Part shown: positions 26,960-36,258 of the stretch, piece after piece
Layout of the letters: each line of letters opens with the position of its first letter
Position numbering within the stretch: position 1 is the first letter of the stretch
Origin: Bacteroidota bacterium
GTDB taxonomy: Bacteria; Bacteroidota; Bacteroidia; Cytophagales; Cyclobacteriaceae
Reading direction: 5' to 3'
NCBI GenBank assembly: GCA_016191555.1
Contig: JACPVX010000018.1
Location: 186,001-250,000 of the forward strand
DNA length: 64,000 nucleotides
The notes under the pieces: model-generated
Told to the model about the DNA's origin: nothing
Database searches by the model: none
Seen by the model: only the letters and a program-made list of their open reading frames with translations
Translations under genes and position numbers: made by a program

Positions 26960-27427
26960 ATGACCTCCTTACAAATTGCTTTACTACAGTGGGATATTTC
27001 GAACAAACGTATGCTCAAGGTGTTTGAATCGATCAGTGATGAAAAATTCTTCTCACCAATCATTCCGGATGGAAATTCGCCTTCTTGGCTTTTAGGGCAT
27101 TTGGCCGATACAGACGATATGCTTTTAGAATTATTTGGCATTCGACAACGCATGTATCCGGATCTCGGAAAAATATATCACCATGCCAAAGGAATAAATC
27201 AAAGCGGACATCTATCCAAACAAGAGTTGCTGGCAAAATGGAAGCAAGTATTAGATGCATTGGATGGAGCATTCAAAAAGATGACTGAACAAGATTGGCT
27301 AAGCCGGCATATGGCAGTATCGGAGGAAGATTTTGCAAAGGAACCGCATCGTAACAAATTAAATGTGATGCTCAGCCGTGTTACACATAAAGCCTCTCAT
27401 TTAGGACAGATTGCCATGCAGCATTAA
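26960..27427 (+). CDS. DinB-family four-helix metalloprotein
   Basis: 155 residues, the DinB/YfiT four-helix-bundle size. Candidate metal ligands are the His in WLLGHLADTDDM and the two His in HKASHLGQIAMQH, which match the three-His site of the family. Bacteroidota DinB proteins of this kind are mostly of unknown role; some relatives are thiol-dependent transferases. Starts 52 bases after the TonB-plug gene, perhaps co-transcribed. Confidence 0.78.
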   Translation: MTSLQIALLQWDISNKRMLKVFESISDEKFFSPIIPDGNSPSWLLGHLADTDDMLLELFGIRQRMYPDLGKIYHHAKGINQSGHLSKQELLAKWKQVLDALDGAFKKMTEQDWLSRHMAVSEEDFAKEPHRNKLNVMLSRVTHKASHLGQIAMQH

Positions 27428-27581
27428 GTTATGCTTCAATAGTTTAAGAGGCATTTTATGATCACTCGACATTAGAGCACTTTGCGCAGGCGATGTTTTT
27501 GCCAACAAAATTCCTCTAAAATATTTATCATTAGACTGTATCTTTTTGCATAAGCTCAGTTTTGGTTTAAAAAACGAGAAT

Positions 27582-28502
27582 ATGAAAAAGTTAAGCCTGC
27601 TCATCCTTTGTTTTATAATGATTTCTTGTGGTAATGATGTTCTATTTCAGATGGATAGCAAAATGCTGGTATCCATCGATGTGAAGTCCTATTATACTGA
27701 TATTTCAGGGCAAGAGAAATATTTCAGCAGTCATCAATTGACAATTGATGGTGATAAGCTTATAAAAATAGTTACGAATACCGGGCATCAGGATCTGGAA
27801 TATATTGACCAAAATGTTTCCAAGCGATTAGAATACAACTTAAATGGGGAACTGATTTCCGATACACGCTACTATTATGACAATTTAGGCCGAATCACGG
27901 GGATTGTAAAAAATGGATTGGGAGAATCGCCATACACAATCATCAATGAAACCCGATATGAAAACAATCAGGTTATAGTTAATTGGAAGAATGCATGGGG
28001 GTATTTTACGAACTTTACGAGTACGTACCTTTTGAATTCACGGAATGAAGTAGAGAACGAAGAATTACTTTTCCCTGACGGTACAATTTTTGATACACAT
28101 CACTATACCTATTCCGGATCGAATCTGAAAAACTGTTTCCGAAAGAGAATGAATTCTTCCTTATCCCATGTGGAAGACACTCTATCATTTGAATATGTCA
28201 ATATCCCACGTAAAATTTACTTCAAAAGGTTTATGTTTGGTGCCAATTGGCGCCTCAATAGTCTCATCGAAAATTCTGTTGACTTTTCGAGCGTAAGCTC
28301 TGATTTTAAACTTCTTTCAGTTGATCCGGAAACCAGTGATCAATTAATACTTAGATATGGTAATGAGAAAGTAAACGTCAATTACGATTATACCTTTGAC
28401 GAGCAAGGAGATGTTCGCTCGGAAGTTCGTATGACAAATTTTCCCGATGGACAAAAGTACAAAACCATTACAACCTACACCTACTCTTTTGCTCTCCGCT
28501 AA
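27582..28502 (+). CDS. Lipoprotein with YD/RHS-like repeats
   Basis: 306 residues. The N-terminus MKKLSLLILCFIMISCGND has a lipobox ending at Cys17. The body has weak tyrosine-rich repeats (LEYNLNGELISDTRYYYDNLGRITGIV; NYDYTFDEQGDVRSEV) that resemble YD/RHS-type strands. Predicted outer-membrane lipoprotein of unknown role. ATG 27582 is chosen over 27546 because it places the lipobox at the usual distance. Confidence 0.68.
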   Translation: MKKLSLLILCFIMISCGNDVLFQMDSKMLVSIDVKSYYTDISGQEKYFSSHQLTIDGDKLIKIVTNTGHQDLEYIDQNVSKRLEYNLNGELISDTRYYYDNLGRITGIVKNGLGESPYTIINETRYENNQVIVNWKNAWGYFTNFTSTYLLNSRNEVENEELLFPDGTIFDTHHYTYSGSNLKNCFRKRMNSSLSHVEDTLSFEYVNIPRKIYFKRFMFGANWRLNSLIENSVDFSSVSSDFKLLSVDPETSDQLILRYGNEKVNVNYDYTFDEQGDVRSEVRMTNFPDGQKYKTITTYTYSFALR

Positions 28503-28636
28503 AGCTAATAGACTGAAGCATTTCGCCACAGGGATAGATGTAATCCAACCACTCATCAAAATTCTATCTCATTCGGCTAATTTGTATAGTTAGTCTTCGA
28601 TTTTCTATAGGTAGATTGAATTTCTAAATCTACTCT

Positions 28637-31600
28637 ATGAGAAAACTTGCCATTTTCAGTTCGCTGATCTTTAGCACACTTTTGCTAATAGCTCAGGCAC
28701 CTGACCCAAAATTATTTTCTTCCCTCAAGTTTCGCTTCATTGGCCCCGATGGTAATCGCATGATTGCGATTGTAGGAGAACCCGGCAACCCAATGGTATC
28801 TTATGCGGGTGCAGCCAGCGGTGGCATTTGGAAAACGGAAGACATGGGCACCACTTGGAAGTCGGTGTTTGATGATACGGAAGATTCTTCCATCGGTGCG
28901 TTAGCCATAGCGCCATCCAATCCGAAACAAGTATGGGCAGGCACTGGAGAGACATTCCTAATTCGCCCGGCACATGCCGTTGGCAATGGTGTATATAAAT
29001 CCAGTAACAGCGGCAAAACATGGAAGAATCTAGGCTTAGAGAAAACATTTCGTATCAGCCGCGTCATTGTTCACCCAACAGATACCAACATTGTTTATGT
29101 GGCTTCACTTGGTCATACACATGGCCCTCAACAAGAACGTGGAGTTTATAAAACAACCGATGGTGGCAAAAGCTGGGAGCGTGTTTTCTTTGTGGATGAA
29201 AATACTGGCTGTTCGGACTTAGCCATCGATCCACAAAATCCAAATATACTTTATGCGGCTATGTGGCAAGTGGAGATTAAAACATGGAAGCTAAACAGCG
29301 GAGGCGCTGGTAGTGGCATCTACCGTACGAAAGATGGTGGAAAAACATGGGAGCCTTTACGTAATGGAATTGAAAGTGGCCCTGCTCATCCGGTGGGAAA
29401 AACTTCTGTGGATGTGGCATTCTCCAATCCAAAAGTAGTATATGCTTTGGTGGAAGATAAAGAACCTCGACTCTATCGTTCGGAAGATAGTGGAGACACC
29501 TGGAAGCTCATGCACAAGCATCACGGCATGGGGCAACGCGCTGGCTACTACACTCGTCTGCGTGTTTCTACAGCTGACGAGAATACGGTGTACACCATTT
29601 CAGTTGGAATTATGAAAACCACAGACGGTGGAAAAACTTTTGATAAAAAATTCAATCAGTGGGCTCCGGGTGGAGATAATCACGATATGTGGTTCGATCC
29701 TAAAGATGGTAAACGCATTATGTGTGCGCACGATGGTTGTCTGAATATGAGTTTCAATGAAGGAAAAACATGGAGCAACATCAACTTGCCCATTGCGCAG
29801 ATGTACCATGTGGCTGTTGATAATCAGGTTCCATATTATGTTTATTCTAACCGACAAGATGGATGGAGCTACCGCGGCCCCAGTCGTTATTTAGGTGGAT
29901 GGAATATTCCACTCGGTGCATGGCATGGTGTTGGTGGTTGCGAAAGTGGTTTCGCACAACCCGATCCATTTGACAACTCTATCGTGTGGAGCGGTTGCTA
30001 CGATGGAGGTCTGGATGTATTTGATTTGAAAACCATGCATCCACGCGATGTGCGTGTGTGGCCACAAACGCAAATTGGATCTAAGCCAGCTGATGCGAAG
30101 TATCGTTGGCATTGGAATTTTCCGATGGTATTATCCAAGCATGTGAAAGGTAGAGTGTGGGTAGGAAGCCAATTTGTTCATGAAACGAACAACGTAGGAC
30201 AAAACTGGCAAGTCATTAGCCCCGACTTAACAACAAATGATAAGACACATCAGCAAAATTCAGGAGGTATTGCGAATGATAATTTAATGACATGGGATGG
30301 TTGTACTTTATATTCGATGGCAGAGTCGCCAGTGAAAGAAGGCGTATTGTGGACCGGCAGCAATGACGGGCAAGTGAGCGTAACGCAAGATGGTTGTAAA
30401 ACATGGACGAACGTTTCGAAGAATATTCCAGGCTTACCAGCTTGGGGCACCATTCATAATATCGATGCCTCGAACTTTGATGCAGGAACATGTTATCTAT
30501 CGGTGGATGCGCACCATGTAAACGATTTTGGATCGTACGTTTTCAAAACTACCGATTACGGAAAATCATGGACACGATTGAAAATTGAATTGCCTGCTTC
30601 CAACTCCAACTTTGTCAATCAGATTAAAGAAGATCCCGCCAAGGCAGGTTTGTTATGGTTAGGTACTGATAAGTCATTGTACTTTTCACCAAACGATGGC
30701 AAAGACTGGATTCATCTGAAAAGTAATTTGCCTCCTGTTCCCATCTATGGAATTGAGATTCAGAAAAATTTCCGTGACCTCGTTATTGGAACGTACGGCA
30801 GAGGGATTTATATCTTAGACGACATCACACCGATTCGTGAGTTTAGTGAGCAAGTGCAAAATAGCGATGCTCATTTGTTCTCACTCCGGCCAACGTATCG
30901 CTTTCAGGACGTGAACGGAATTAAAACGGAAAACAGTTTTGTGAATGGACAAAATCCACCGGATGGTGCCGCCATTTCCTATTACCTGAAAGATAAATCG
31001 AAAGACAGTGTAGAATTGCTGGTCTACAATCCAAATGGAGAATTGATCCAGAAGCTAAAAACAAAAAATCAACCCGGCTTGCAGCGCGTATGGTGGAACT
31101 TACGATTGCAGGAACATACTATGCCGAAGTTGCGTACGCATCCGCGTGGTAAAGAATGGGTGGAGTTGGACGAGAAAGGAGAACGCAATTTGTTTATTCC
31201 TGATCTGGACATTGGTCCCGGCTTAACACCACCGATGGTTCCACCCGGAAACTATACGGTGGTATTGAAAGCGCATGGCAAAGAATTCAAACAAAGTGTT
31301 TCTGTACTGAAAGATCCCAACACAAAGTCTACGTCAGAAAGTATGCAACGACAATATGCCTTGGGTGTGAAACTATACACATCTATCAAAACTTCTTTGC
31401 AGTTGATTGACGATATGGAAAAGATGCGCACCGTATTGTTAGCGAAAAAAGGAGATAAGAAAGCAGCTGCGTTGGAAGAAAAAATATACCAACTGGAAGC
31501 TGTATTATTCGACATCAACCAGACCGGAGCACGCTGGGATATCTTCAGAAGTGGAGCACAGGTATTGGAGCGTTTCCTGGCTTTGGGTAAGGAAAGCCAA

Positions 31601-31741
31601 GTTTTTAGTGCCGATGCAGCCCCCACCGACCAGCAAGGCGAAGTGTATGAAATCACCGTAAAGCGGATGGAAGAGGTTCAAAGTCAGTTTGAATTGATCC
31701 GCAAAAACCCCGAAATCAAGCAAATTGAGAAGAAAAAGTAA
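28637..31741 (+). CDS. Secreted BNR/sortilin-type beta-propeller protein
   Basis: 1034 residues with a signal peptide (about 1-20, cut near IAQAP). At least seven Asp-box motifs are seen, such as SNSGKTWKN, TDGGKSWER, KDGGKTWEP, SEDSGDTWK, TQDGCKTWTN, TDYGKSWTR and SPNDGKDW, which build one or two VPS10/BNR propellers in residues about 25-700. A beta-sandwich and a helical tail follow. Such proteins are common in Bacteroidota and often annotated as glycosyl hydrolases, but no sialidase active site is visible. Likely periplasmic or surface-bound. Confidence 0.85.
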   Translation: MRKLAIFSSLIFSTLLLIAQAPDPKLFSSLKFRFIGPDGNRMIAIVGEPGNPMVSYAGAASGGIWKTEDMGTTWKSVFDDTEDSSIGALAIAPSNPKQVWAGTGETFLIRPAHAVGNGVYKSSNSGKTWKNLGLEKTFRISRVIVHPTDTNIVYVASLGHTHGPQQERGVYKTTDGGKSWERVFFVDENTGCSDLAIDPQNPNILYAAMWQVEIKTWKLNSGGAGSGIYRTKDGGKTWEPLRNGIESGPAHPVGKTSVDVAFSNPKVVYALVEDKEPRLYRSEDSGDTWKLMHKHHGMGQRAGYYTRLRVSTADENTVYTISVGIMKTTDGGKTFDKKFNQWAPGGDNHDMWFDPKDGKRIMCAHDGCLNMSFNEGKTWSNINLPIAQMYHVAVDNQVPYYVYSNRQDGWSYRGPSRYLGGWNIPLGAWHGVGGCESGFAQPDPFDNSIVWSGCYDGGLDVFDLKTMHPRDVRVWPQTQIGSKPADAKYRWHWNFPMVLSKHVKGRVWVGSQFVHETNNVGQNWQVISPDLTTNDKTHQQNSGGIANDNLMTWDGCTLYSMAESPVKEGVLWTGSNDGQVSVTQDGCKTWTNVSKNIPGLPAWGTIHNIDASNFDAGTCYLSVDAHHVNDFGSYVFKTTDYGKSWTRLKIELPASNSNFVNQIKEDPAKAGLLWLGTDKSLYFSPNDGKDWIHLKSNLPPVPIYGIEIQKNFRDLVIGTYGRGIYILDDITPIREFSEQVQNSDAHLFSLRPTYRFQDVNGIKTENSFVNGQNPPDGAAISYYLKDKSKDSVELLVYNPNGELIQKLKTKNQPGLQRVWWNLRLQEHTMPKLRTHPRGKEWVELDEKGERNLFIPDLDIGPGLTPPMVPPGNYTVVLKAHGKEFKQSVSVLKDPNTKSTSESMQRQYALGVKLYTSIKTSLQLIDDMEKMRTVLLAKKGDKKAAALEEKIYQLEAVLFDINQTGARWDIFRSGAQVLERFLALGKESQVFSADAAPTDQQGEVYEITVKRMEEVQSQFELIRKNPEIKQIEKKK

Positions 31742-31766
31742 CCCAATGTTAAGTTTTTTTAACTGC

Positions 31767-31797
31767 TTGGTAATATTGCCGTAACGCAATACTTTAG
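31767..31797 (+). promoter_or_regulatory. Bacteroidota -33/-7 promoter candidate
   Basis: TTG at 31767-31769, 20 bases of spacer, then TACTTTAG at 31790-31797, one mismatch from the TAnnTTTG -7 consensus of the Bacteroidota primary sigma factor. The ATG of the next gene is 24 bases downstream. Confidence 0.4.
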
Positions 31798-31821
31798 TGA
31801 TTCAACATTCAGTAAATCGTT

Positions 31822-32061
31822 ATGGAAAAGCTCATTTTAAAAGGTAAGAAAGAAGTAAAAAATTTGTTGGTCGATTCATTGCATCAAACTATTCAAGCAC
31901 TCGGTGTTTCCAAATCCTCGAAGAAGGCCGATAAATTGGTGGAACGCAGTGCCAAGAAATTGGCTGCGGTGGTGGCTGATCGCTTGAAGAAGGACAGAAA
32001 GAAACTTACCAAAGCTAGAAAGAAGACAGAGCGCAAAAAAGAAGAATTGGCGACTGCTTAA
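31822..32061 (+). CDS. Small lysine-rich coiled-coil protein
   Basis: 79 residues, very basic and helical, with a C-terminal half rich in Lys, Arg, Glu and Ala (RLKKDRKKLTKARKKTERKK). It resembles small histone-H1-like or ribosome-associated proteins in composition only. It sits alone between a promoter candidate and a terminator, so it is a single-gene transcript. Function unknown. Confidence 0.65.
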   Translation: MEKLILKGKKEVKNLLVDSLHQTIQALGVSKSSKKADKLVERSAKKLAAVVADRLKKDRKKLTKARKKTERKKEELATA

Positions 32062-32079
32062 ATTGTAGAATAGCCTCTT

Positions 32080-32117
32080 CAAAAAAGCGTCAGGACAAGA
32101 GCCTGACGCTTTTTTTG
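32080..32117 (+). terminator. Intrinsic terminator
   Basis: AAAGCGTCAGG and CCTGACGCTTT form an 11-bp stem around a 7-base loop, flanked by an A-run before and a T-run after, so it may work on both strands. Confidence 0.9.
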
Positions 32118-32163
32118 TATCCTCCAGGTGGAAACACATAGCGGAAGTAGTTGTTAAAGAAAC

Positions 32164-32874
32164 ATGTCGCAGATTACAACCGTCACCTTCTTTAAATTCA
32201 ACGCTATCGCAGATAAATTCTGGGCATTTTCGATGATGCAATTCGCACACGGAGGTTTGAAAAAAGTGCAGGGTCAATCTTTTTACAAATTGATGGGCAG
32301 TGGCCGAGGACTTGGATTCAATGCGTTACCGGATTGGTCAACCTATGTATTATTGCAAGTGTGGGAAACTGAAGAGGCTGCTCACTCATTTTTTGAGAAA
32401 GGACCTATCATTGAAAGCTATCGCAAACATGCAAAAGAAGTATGGACGATCTTTTTAAAAAACGTTTCTGCACATGGGCAATGGGATGGAAGAAATCCAT
32501 TTCAAATGGAAAAGGATTTGCCTTCAACAGAAGTGATTGCAGTTTTAACCCGCGCTACGATTAAGTGGCATAAGATCATTCCCTTCTGGAAGTACGTGCC
32601 CACCTCACATCAACCCTTAAAAGAAAACGATGGACTCCTCTATACGAAAGGTGTAGGCGAAGTGCCCATCGTGCAGATGGCTACGTTCAGCATTTGGAAG
32701 AATAAAGAAAGCCTGAATCATTTTGCATATACCAGCAACGAGCATCGCGTGGCCATTCAAAAGACTCGCGAATTGAATTGGTACAAAGAAGAACTCTTCG
32801 CGCGATTTAAACCTTACAAGTCTATTGGCACGTGGAATGGAAAAAACCCATTAGCGGAGTTCATAGGTGTCTGA
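32164..32874 (+). CDS. crtA: CrtA-like carotenoid oxygenase (2-hydroxylase candidate)
   Basis: 236 residues matching the spheroidene monooxygenase (CrtA) family: TTVTFFKFN at the start, GLGFNALPDWSTYVLLQVWE, and a second repeat of the same fold with VIAVLTRATIKWHKIIPFWKYVP and PIVQMATFSIWKN. In marine Flavobacteriia a CrtA relative hydroxylates C-2 of monocyclic carotenoids in myxol formation. Placed tail to tail with the crtY-cruF-crtI operon, this gene probably does a similar step. Substrate is inferred from context. Confidence 0.82.
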   Translation: MSQITTVTFFKFNAIADKFWAFSMMQFAHGGLKKVQGQSFYKLMGSGRGLGFNALPDWSTYVLLQVWETEEAAHSFFEKGPIIESYRKHAKEVWTIFLKNVSAHGQWDGRNPFQMEKDLPSTEVIAVLTRATIKWHKIIPFWKYVPTSHQPLKENDGLLYTKGVGEVPIVQMATFSIWKNKESLNHFAYTSNEHRVAIQKTRELNWYKEELFARFKPYKSIGTWNGKNPLAEFIGV

Positions 32875-32896
32875 CACTATGTAAGTATCTTGGCTC

Positions 32897-34042
32897 TTAG
32901 AATATCTTCTTAAATAGCGCCCGCATAAAAGGCCAACGCGGAAAGGAATTGATGATCTTAAATTCTTCCAGTCGCGTGGTTTCTTCATCGAGAAAGGCTA
33001 AGATCTGATGCGCCTCGTTTTTCCCGTACATCGTTTGAAATAAGCCAACGCCTAGTTCATTGTGATGATACAATACATCTAAAAAGAGCATGTCGTATTT
33101 GCGGAAGAGCGTATTCAAAATACGATGGCCGGGCGGTCGATTGTTCTTAATGTTATCTACCACACGTTGACTGTACCGCTCGGCATTCTTAAATGAATAC
33201 CCCGAGGCGGGTTTCACCCATCCACCCGCTGTACCAATTTTTGTAACGTACTGATTGCTGAATTGGTGGAAAGGAAAGTCACTCATTGGGATAACCCCTT
33301 TTTCCTCAGCCTCGATTCGATAATGATTTAGTTTCAGAATTTGATTGATGTACGTGCGAAGCAATTCATCGTAGTGCGCATCTTCCACCAACGATGGTGA
33401 AAAGAACGTAAATTCAATCAGCGCTTTTTTCTTGTTGATGGGCAACACGTATGTGAAGCAAGTGGTATTGGGCACCGTAATTCGAAAATCCATCATCACG
33501 AAAGATTGATCGTTGAAAACTTCTTCATCCGTTTCAATCACCCACCCTTTAAAATGTTGTAAAAGCCTTGTGTATTTATCTTTTGATTGAAAGAATGCAG
33601 GCGGGATGATACTGTCAAACACATGCTTAGCTGAATACGAACCATGATCTGTTTCGATCGTACTGGTCTTAGCATGCAAAATGTTTTTGACTTCTGCATT
33701 GACCCAAACGAAGTTTTCCTTTTTCTTTAATTCGCTTTTGGTGTAGTTATAAAAATCCAACGAAGCCAGCATCTTATACCGATACGCACCCATGTTCAAA
33801 TCCAGCGATTGATCGGTAGACATGAACTGCGCCTGATCCCAAATTTTAGTCGTGATGTGATCCCACTTTCCGTCACCCTTTTCCCAGAAGCACCACGTCT
33901 TGTCGTTTTCGTCTTTTTGAGATTTCTCGAGAAGTAGAATCTTTTTGTCAGCAAAGAATGGATGCCGATTCATCGCCATCGCCAAATGCAAGCCGGCTGC
34001 ACCTGCTCCAACTATGGCATAGTCATATACGGTGGAATCCAT
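32897..34042 (-). CDS. crtY: Lycopene beta-cyclase (CrtY type)
   Basis: 381 residues from ATG 34042. The N-terminal dinucleotide-binding motif DYAIVGAGAAGLHLAMAM, the DKTWCFW motif and the later GWVKPASGYSFKNA block are typical of CrtY-type flavoprotein cyclases, which turn the psi ends of lycopene into beta rings. The longer reading frame from 34102 would add a spurious hydrophobic leader coded inside cruF. It starts 20 bases inside the end of cruF, so translation is likely coupled. Confidence 0.92.
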   Translation of the reverse strand: MDSTVYDYAIVGAGAAGLHLAMAMNRHPFFADKKILLLEKSQKDENDKTWCFWEKGDGKWDHITTKIWDQAQFMSTDQSLDLNMGAYRYKMLASLDFYNYTKSELKKKENFVWVNAEVKNILHAKTSTIETDHGSYSAKHVFDSIIPPAFFQSKDKYTRLLQHFKGWVIETDEEVFNDQSFVMMDFRITVPNTTCFTYVLPINKKKALIEFTFFSPSLVEDAHYDELLRTYINQILKLNHYRIEAEEKGVIPMSDFPFHQFSNQYVTKIGTAGGWVKPASGYSFKNAERYSQRVVDNIKNNRPPGHRILNTLFRKYDMLFLDVLYHHNELGVGLFQTMYGKNEAHQILAFLDEETTRLEEFKIINSFPRWPFMRALFKKIF

Positions 34043-34682
34043 AGAAGTAGATAAAGAATAGGAGTTGAGCAGCGTAAATATGGCAAGAAAAAGTGAAATC
34101 ACCTTTCATCTTTTGCTGATGAAAGAAGGCGTGCAGGATCAGCGACACACCAAACCAGGCAACGTAATTACGTATAGGCGCCACACCTTCCGCCCAGATC
34201 CAAAAGTCAAATGGTGGTGCGGATGTTTCCATGAAGAAATCAATAGACACCATGAGCAAAGCGCCTATCACAATTTTTAGAAGAATTGGTTTTACAAAAC
34301 GGTCTGCAATGGCTGCCGTACACAGAATCAACGTAGCCCACGTAACGCCAATCAGCAACGGAACACCATCTATTTTCAAGCCCAGATTGTTTCCATACGC
34401 ATAGGTTCCGAACAAGAAACCAAAGTGTACCCCAACCCACTCAACCAGAATGCTAACCGCATAGATAACCATTACTGGGATCGCTTTTCGAATACTCTCA
34501 ATTGGATAATAGAGAAATAATAGAACACCCGTGAGGAGAAGATTGAACGGAGTTTTGGTAATGAACCAATCTTGAAAACCAAGAGAGATGCCGATGATGG
34601 CAGATACTTGGAAGAGCCATATCACAAAAATGGCCCATGACTTTGCATGGATGCCTTTGTCTGTCATGATAAAATCTTTCAT
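34023..34682 (-). CDS. cruF: Carotenoid 1,2-hydratase CruF-type membrane protein
   Basis: 219 residues, about seven membrane helices, of the Caroten_synth (PF04240) family: VEWVGVHFGFLFGTYAYG and SIDFFMETSAPPFDFWIW are the conserved acidic and aromatic blocks. CruF adds water across the 1,2 double bond of a psi end, giving the tertiary OH of saproxanthin and myxol. The start at 34682 overlaps the crtI stop as ATGA; the longer frame from 34727 reads into crtI. With CrtY and CrtZ this fits a monocyclic hydroxy-carotenoid pathway. Confidence 0.86.
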   Translation of the reverse strand: MKDFIMTDKGIHAKSWAIFVIWLFQVSAIIGISLGFQDWFITKTPFNLLLTGVLLFLYYPIESIRKAIPVMVIYAVSILVEWVGVHFGFLFGTYAYGNNLGLKIDGVPLLIGVTWATLILCTAAIADRFVKPILLKIVIGALLMVSIDFFMETSAPPFDFWIWAEGVAPIRNYVAWFGVSLILHAFFHQQKMKGDFTFSCHIYAAQLLFFIYFYGFHRI

Positions 34683-36145
34683 GATGATTTGATTTGCTCG
34701 GTTGCAATTTTTGCGGATAACAAACACAACGGAATGCCACCACCGGGATGCACCGAGCCACCACAGAAGTAGAGATTGTCAAACTGATTGGAGAAGTTCG
34801 GGTGGCGCCAGAAGGCAGCAAACTTGGAGTTGCTGGAGGTGCCGTATAAAGAACCCTGATGTGATTTTGTTTGTCGCTCGATGAGGATCGGATCTAAAAT
34901 CGATTCTGTGAGAATAAGTTTCTCGATATCCGTGCACAACACCTGATTAATCTTCCGGATGACATTCGCACGTGCTTTTGCGATTAGTGCTGACCAGTCT
35001 TGGCCTACATTACCGGGGGCGTTGATCATCACAAACCAGTTTTCACAATTCGCAGGTGCATCGTTCGGATCTTCTTTACTGGTAATGTGTATGTAGATAG
35101 TCGGATCATCGTGAAGACTTTTGTTTTCAAAAATCTCTTTGAACTCATCCTGATAATGATCGGAGAATAAAATATTGTGTAAGTCGAGTTGCGGAAAGAG
35201 TTGGTTGATGCCCCAATAGAAAATGAGTGCAGAGCTGGATCGCTCTTGACGTAGAATTTTGTAAGGTTGCTTTGCAGACTTCAATAGATGTTTGTAGGTC
35301 GAGAATACATCCATATTCGATACCACCACATCCGCAGCATAGCTACCGGATGTTGTTGTTATTCCGGTCACACGGCTTTGTTGGTAATCAATCGAAGTCA
35401 CCGCTTCGTTAAACTGAAATGTTACTCCAACCTTTTCTGCCAGGCGAAAGAGACTTTGCGAAATCTCGTGCATGCCGCCTTTGGGATGAAAAGTGCCGAA
35501 GTGCATTTCCAAATGCGGAATCATCGACATAATGCCCGGTGTAACATAAGGCGATGAACCGTTGTAGGTAGCATACCGGTTGAAAAGTTGCACGAGCTTG
35601 GGATGTTCGAAGTACTGTTGGTTTACTTCGTTCAGCGTTTTATCAATATCAAGCTTGCCGGATTGTAATAATGATTTGAAAGTGTTCCAACTGAAGTAGG
35701 TGCTCCAGCGGTGCAACGATTTATTCAGAAAGATATCGGCCGTGAGGTCGTACTTCTTTTGATTGCGGTCGAGGTATTGCCGGACGAAGCTTGAAGGAGC
35801 GCCAAATTTTTCGGAAGCCCGCTGAACGAACTCTTGTTTGTCGGCAGGCACAGAGAAAGTAGTGCCATCGCTCCAGAAGTAATTGCACACCACCTCTTTT
35901 TGCGAATAGTTGAAGTAATCGCGTGGGTTGACGCCATGAAGGTGAAACAAATCATCCACCAAATGCGGCATGGTGAATAAGGAAGGCCCTACATCAAATC
36001 GAAAACCGTTTTGATTAATAGCATGAAGCTTTCCACCCGCATAGGCGTTGGCTTCGAAAACGGTTACATCATATCCTTTATTTTTCAGCCGCAGCGCACT
36101 TGCTATCCCAGCAATGCCGGCTCCAATCACAATTGCCTTCTTCAT
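34679..36145 (-). CDS. crtI: Phytoene desaturase
   Basis: 488 residues, the usual CrtI length. FAD-binding motif KAIVIGAGIAGIASALRL at the N-terminus, then EANAYAGGKLHAINQNGFRFDVGPSLFTMP, and the C-terminal signature YFCGGSVHPGGGIPLCLLSAKIA. It introduces double bonds in phytoene to give lycopene and, in relatives, a further 3,4 double bond. First gene of crtI-cruF-crtY. A perfect inverted repeat sits just before its start. No phytoene synthase gene (crtB) is adjacent, unlike most clusters. Confidence 0.95.
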   Translation of the reverse strand: MKKAIVIGAGIAGIASALRLKNKGYDVTVFEANAYAGGKLHAINQNGFRFDVGPSLFTMPHLVDDLFHLHGVNPRDYFNYSQKEVVCNYFWSDGTTFSVPADKQEFVQRASEKFGAPSSFVRQYLDRNQKKYDLTADIFLNKSLHRWSTYFSWNTFKSLLQSGKLDIDKTLNEVNQQYFEHPKLVQLFNRYATYNGSSPYVTPGIMSMIPHLEMHFGTFHPKGGMHEISQSLFRLAEKVGVTFQFNEAVTSIDYQQSRVTGITTTSGSYAADVVVSNMDVFSTYKHLLKSAKQPYKILRQERSSSALIFYWGINQLFPQLDLHNILFSDHYQDEFKEIFENKSLHDDPTIYIHITSKEDPNDAPANCENWFVMINAPGNVGQDWSALIAKARANVIRKINQVLCTDIEKLILTESILDPILIERQTKSHQGSLYGTSSNSKFAAFWRHPNFSNQFDNLYFCGGSVHPGGGIPLCLLSAKIATEQIKSS

Positions 36146-36153
36146 TCCACTAA

Positions 36154-36184
36154 AACGAGCGAAAATGTTTAACCTTCGCTCGTT
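36154..36184. promoter_or_regulatory. Perfect 10-bp inverted repeat in front of crtI
   Basis: AACGAGCGAA (36154-36163) and TTCGCTCGTT (36175-36184) around an 11-base spacer, starting 9 bases before the crtI ATG on the minus strand. It may be a palindromic operator, or a hairpin that separates crtZ from crtI. On the minus strand it is followed by only four T residues, poor for a terminator. Confidence 0.55.
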
Positions 36185-36258
36185 CTAAAACCTGAAATGA
36201 AACGAATTGTTTAGGGATGTATCCGAACAATTAGAAGATTGACGGCCCGAAAGAATAG

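Noticed and set aside
28637..31741. Sialidase function for the BNR protein
   Set aside because: Asp-boxes are structural; the Arg triad and Tyr/Glu nucleophile of sialidases could not be recognised.
34043..34102. Hydrophobic N-terminal extension of lycopene cyclase
   Set aside because: It is the cruF coding region read in another frame; the FAD motif needs the start at 34042.
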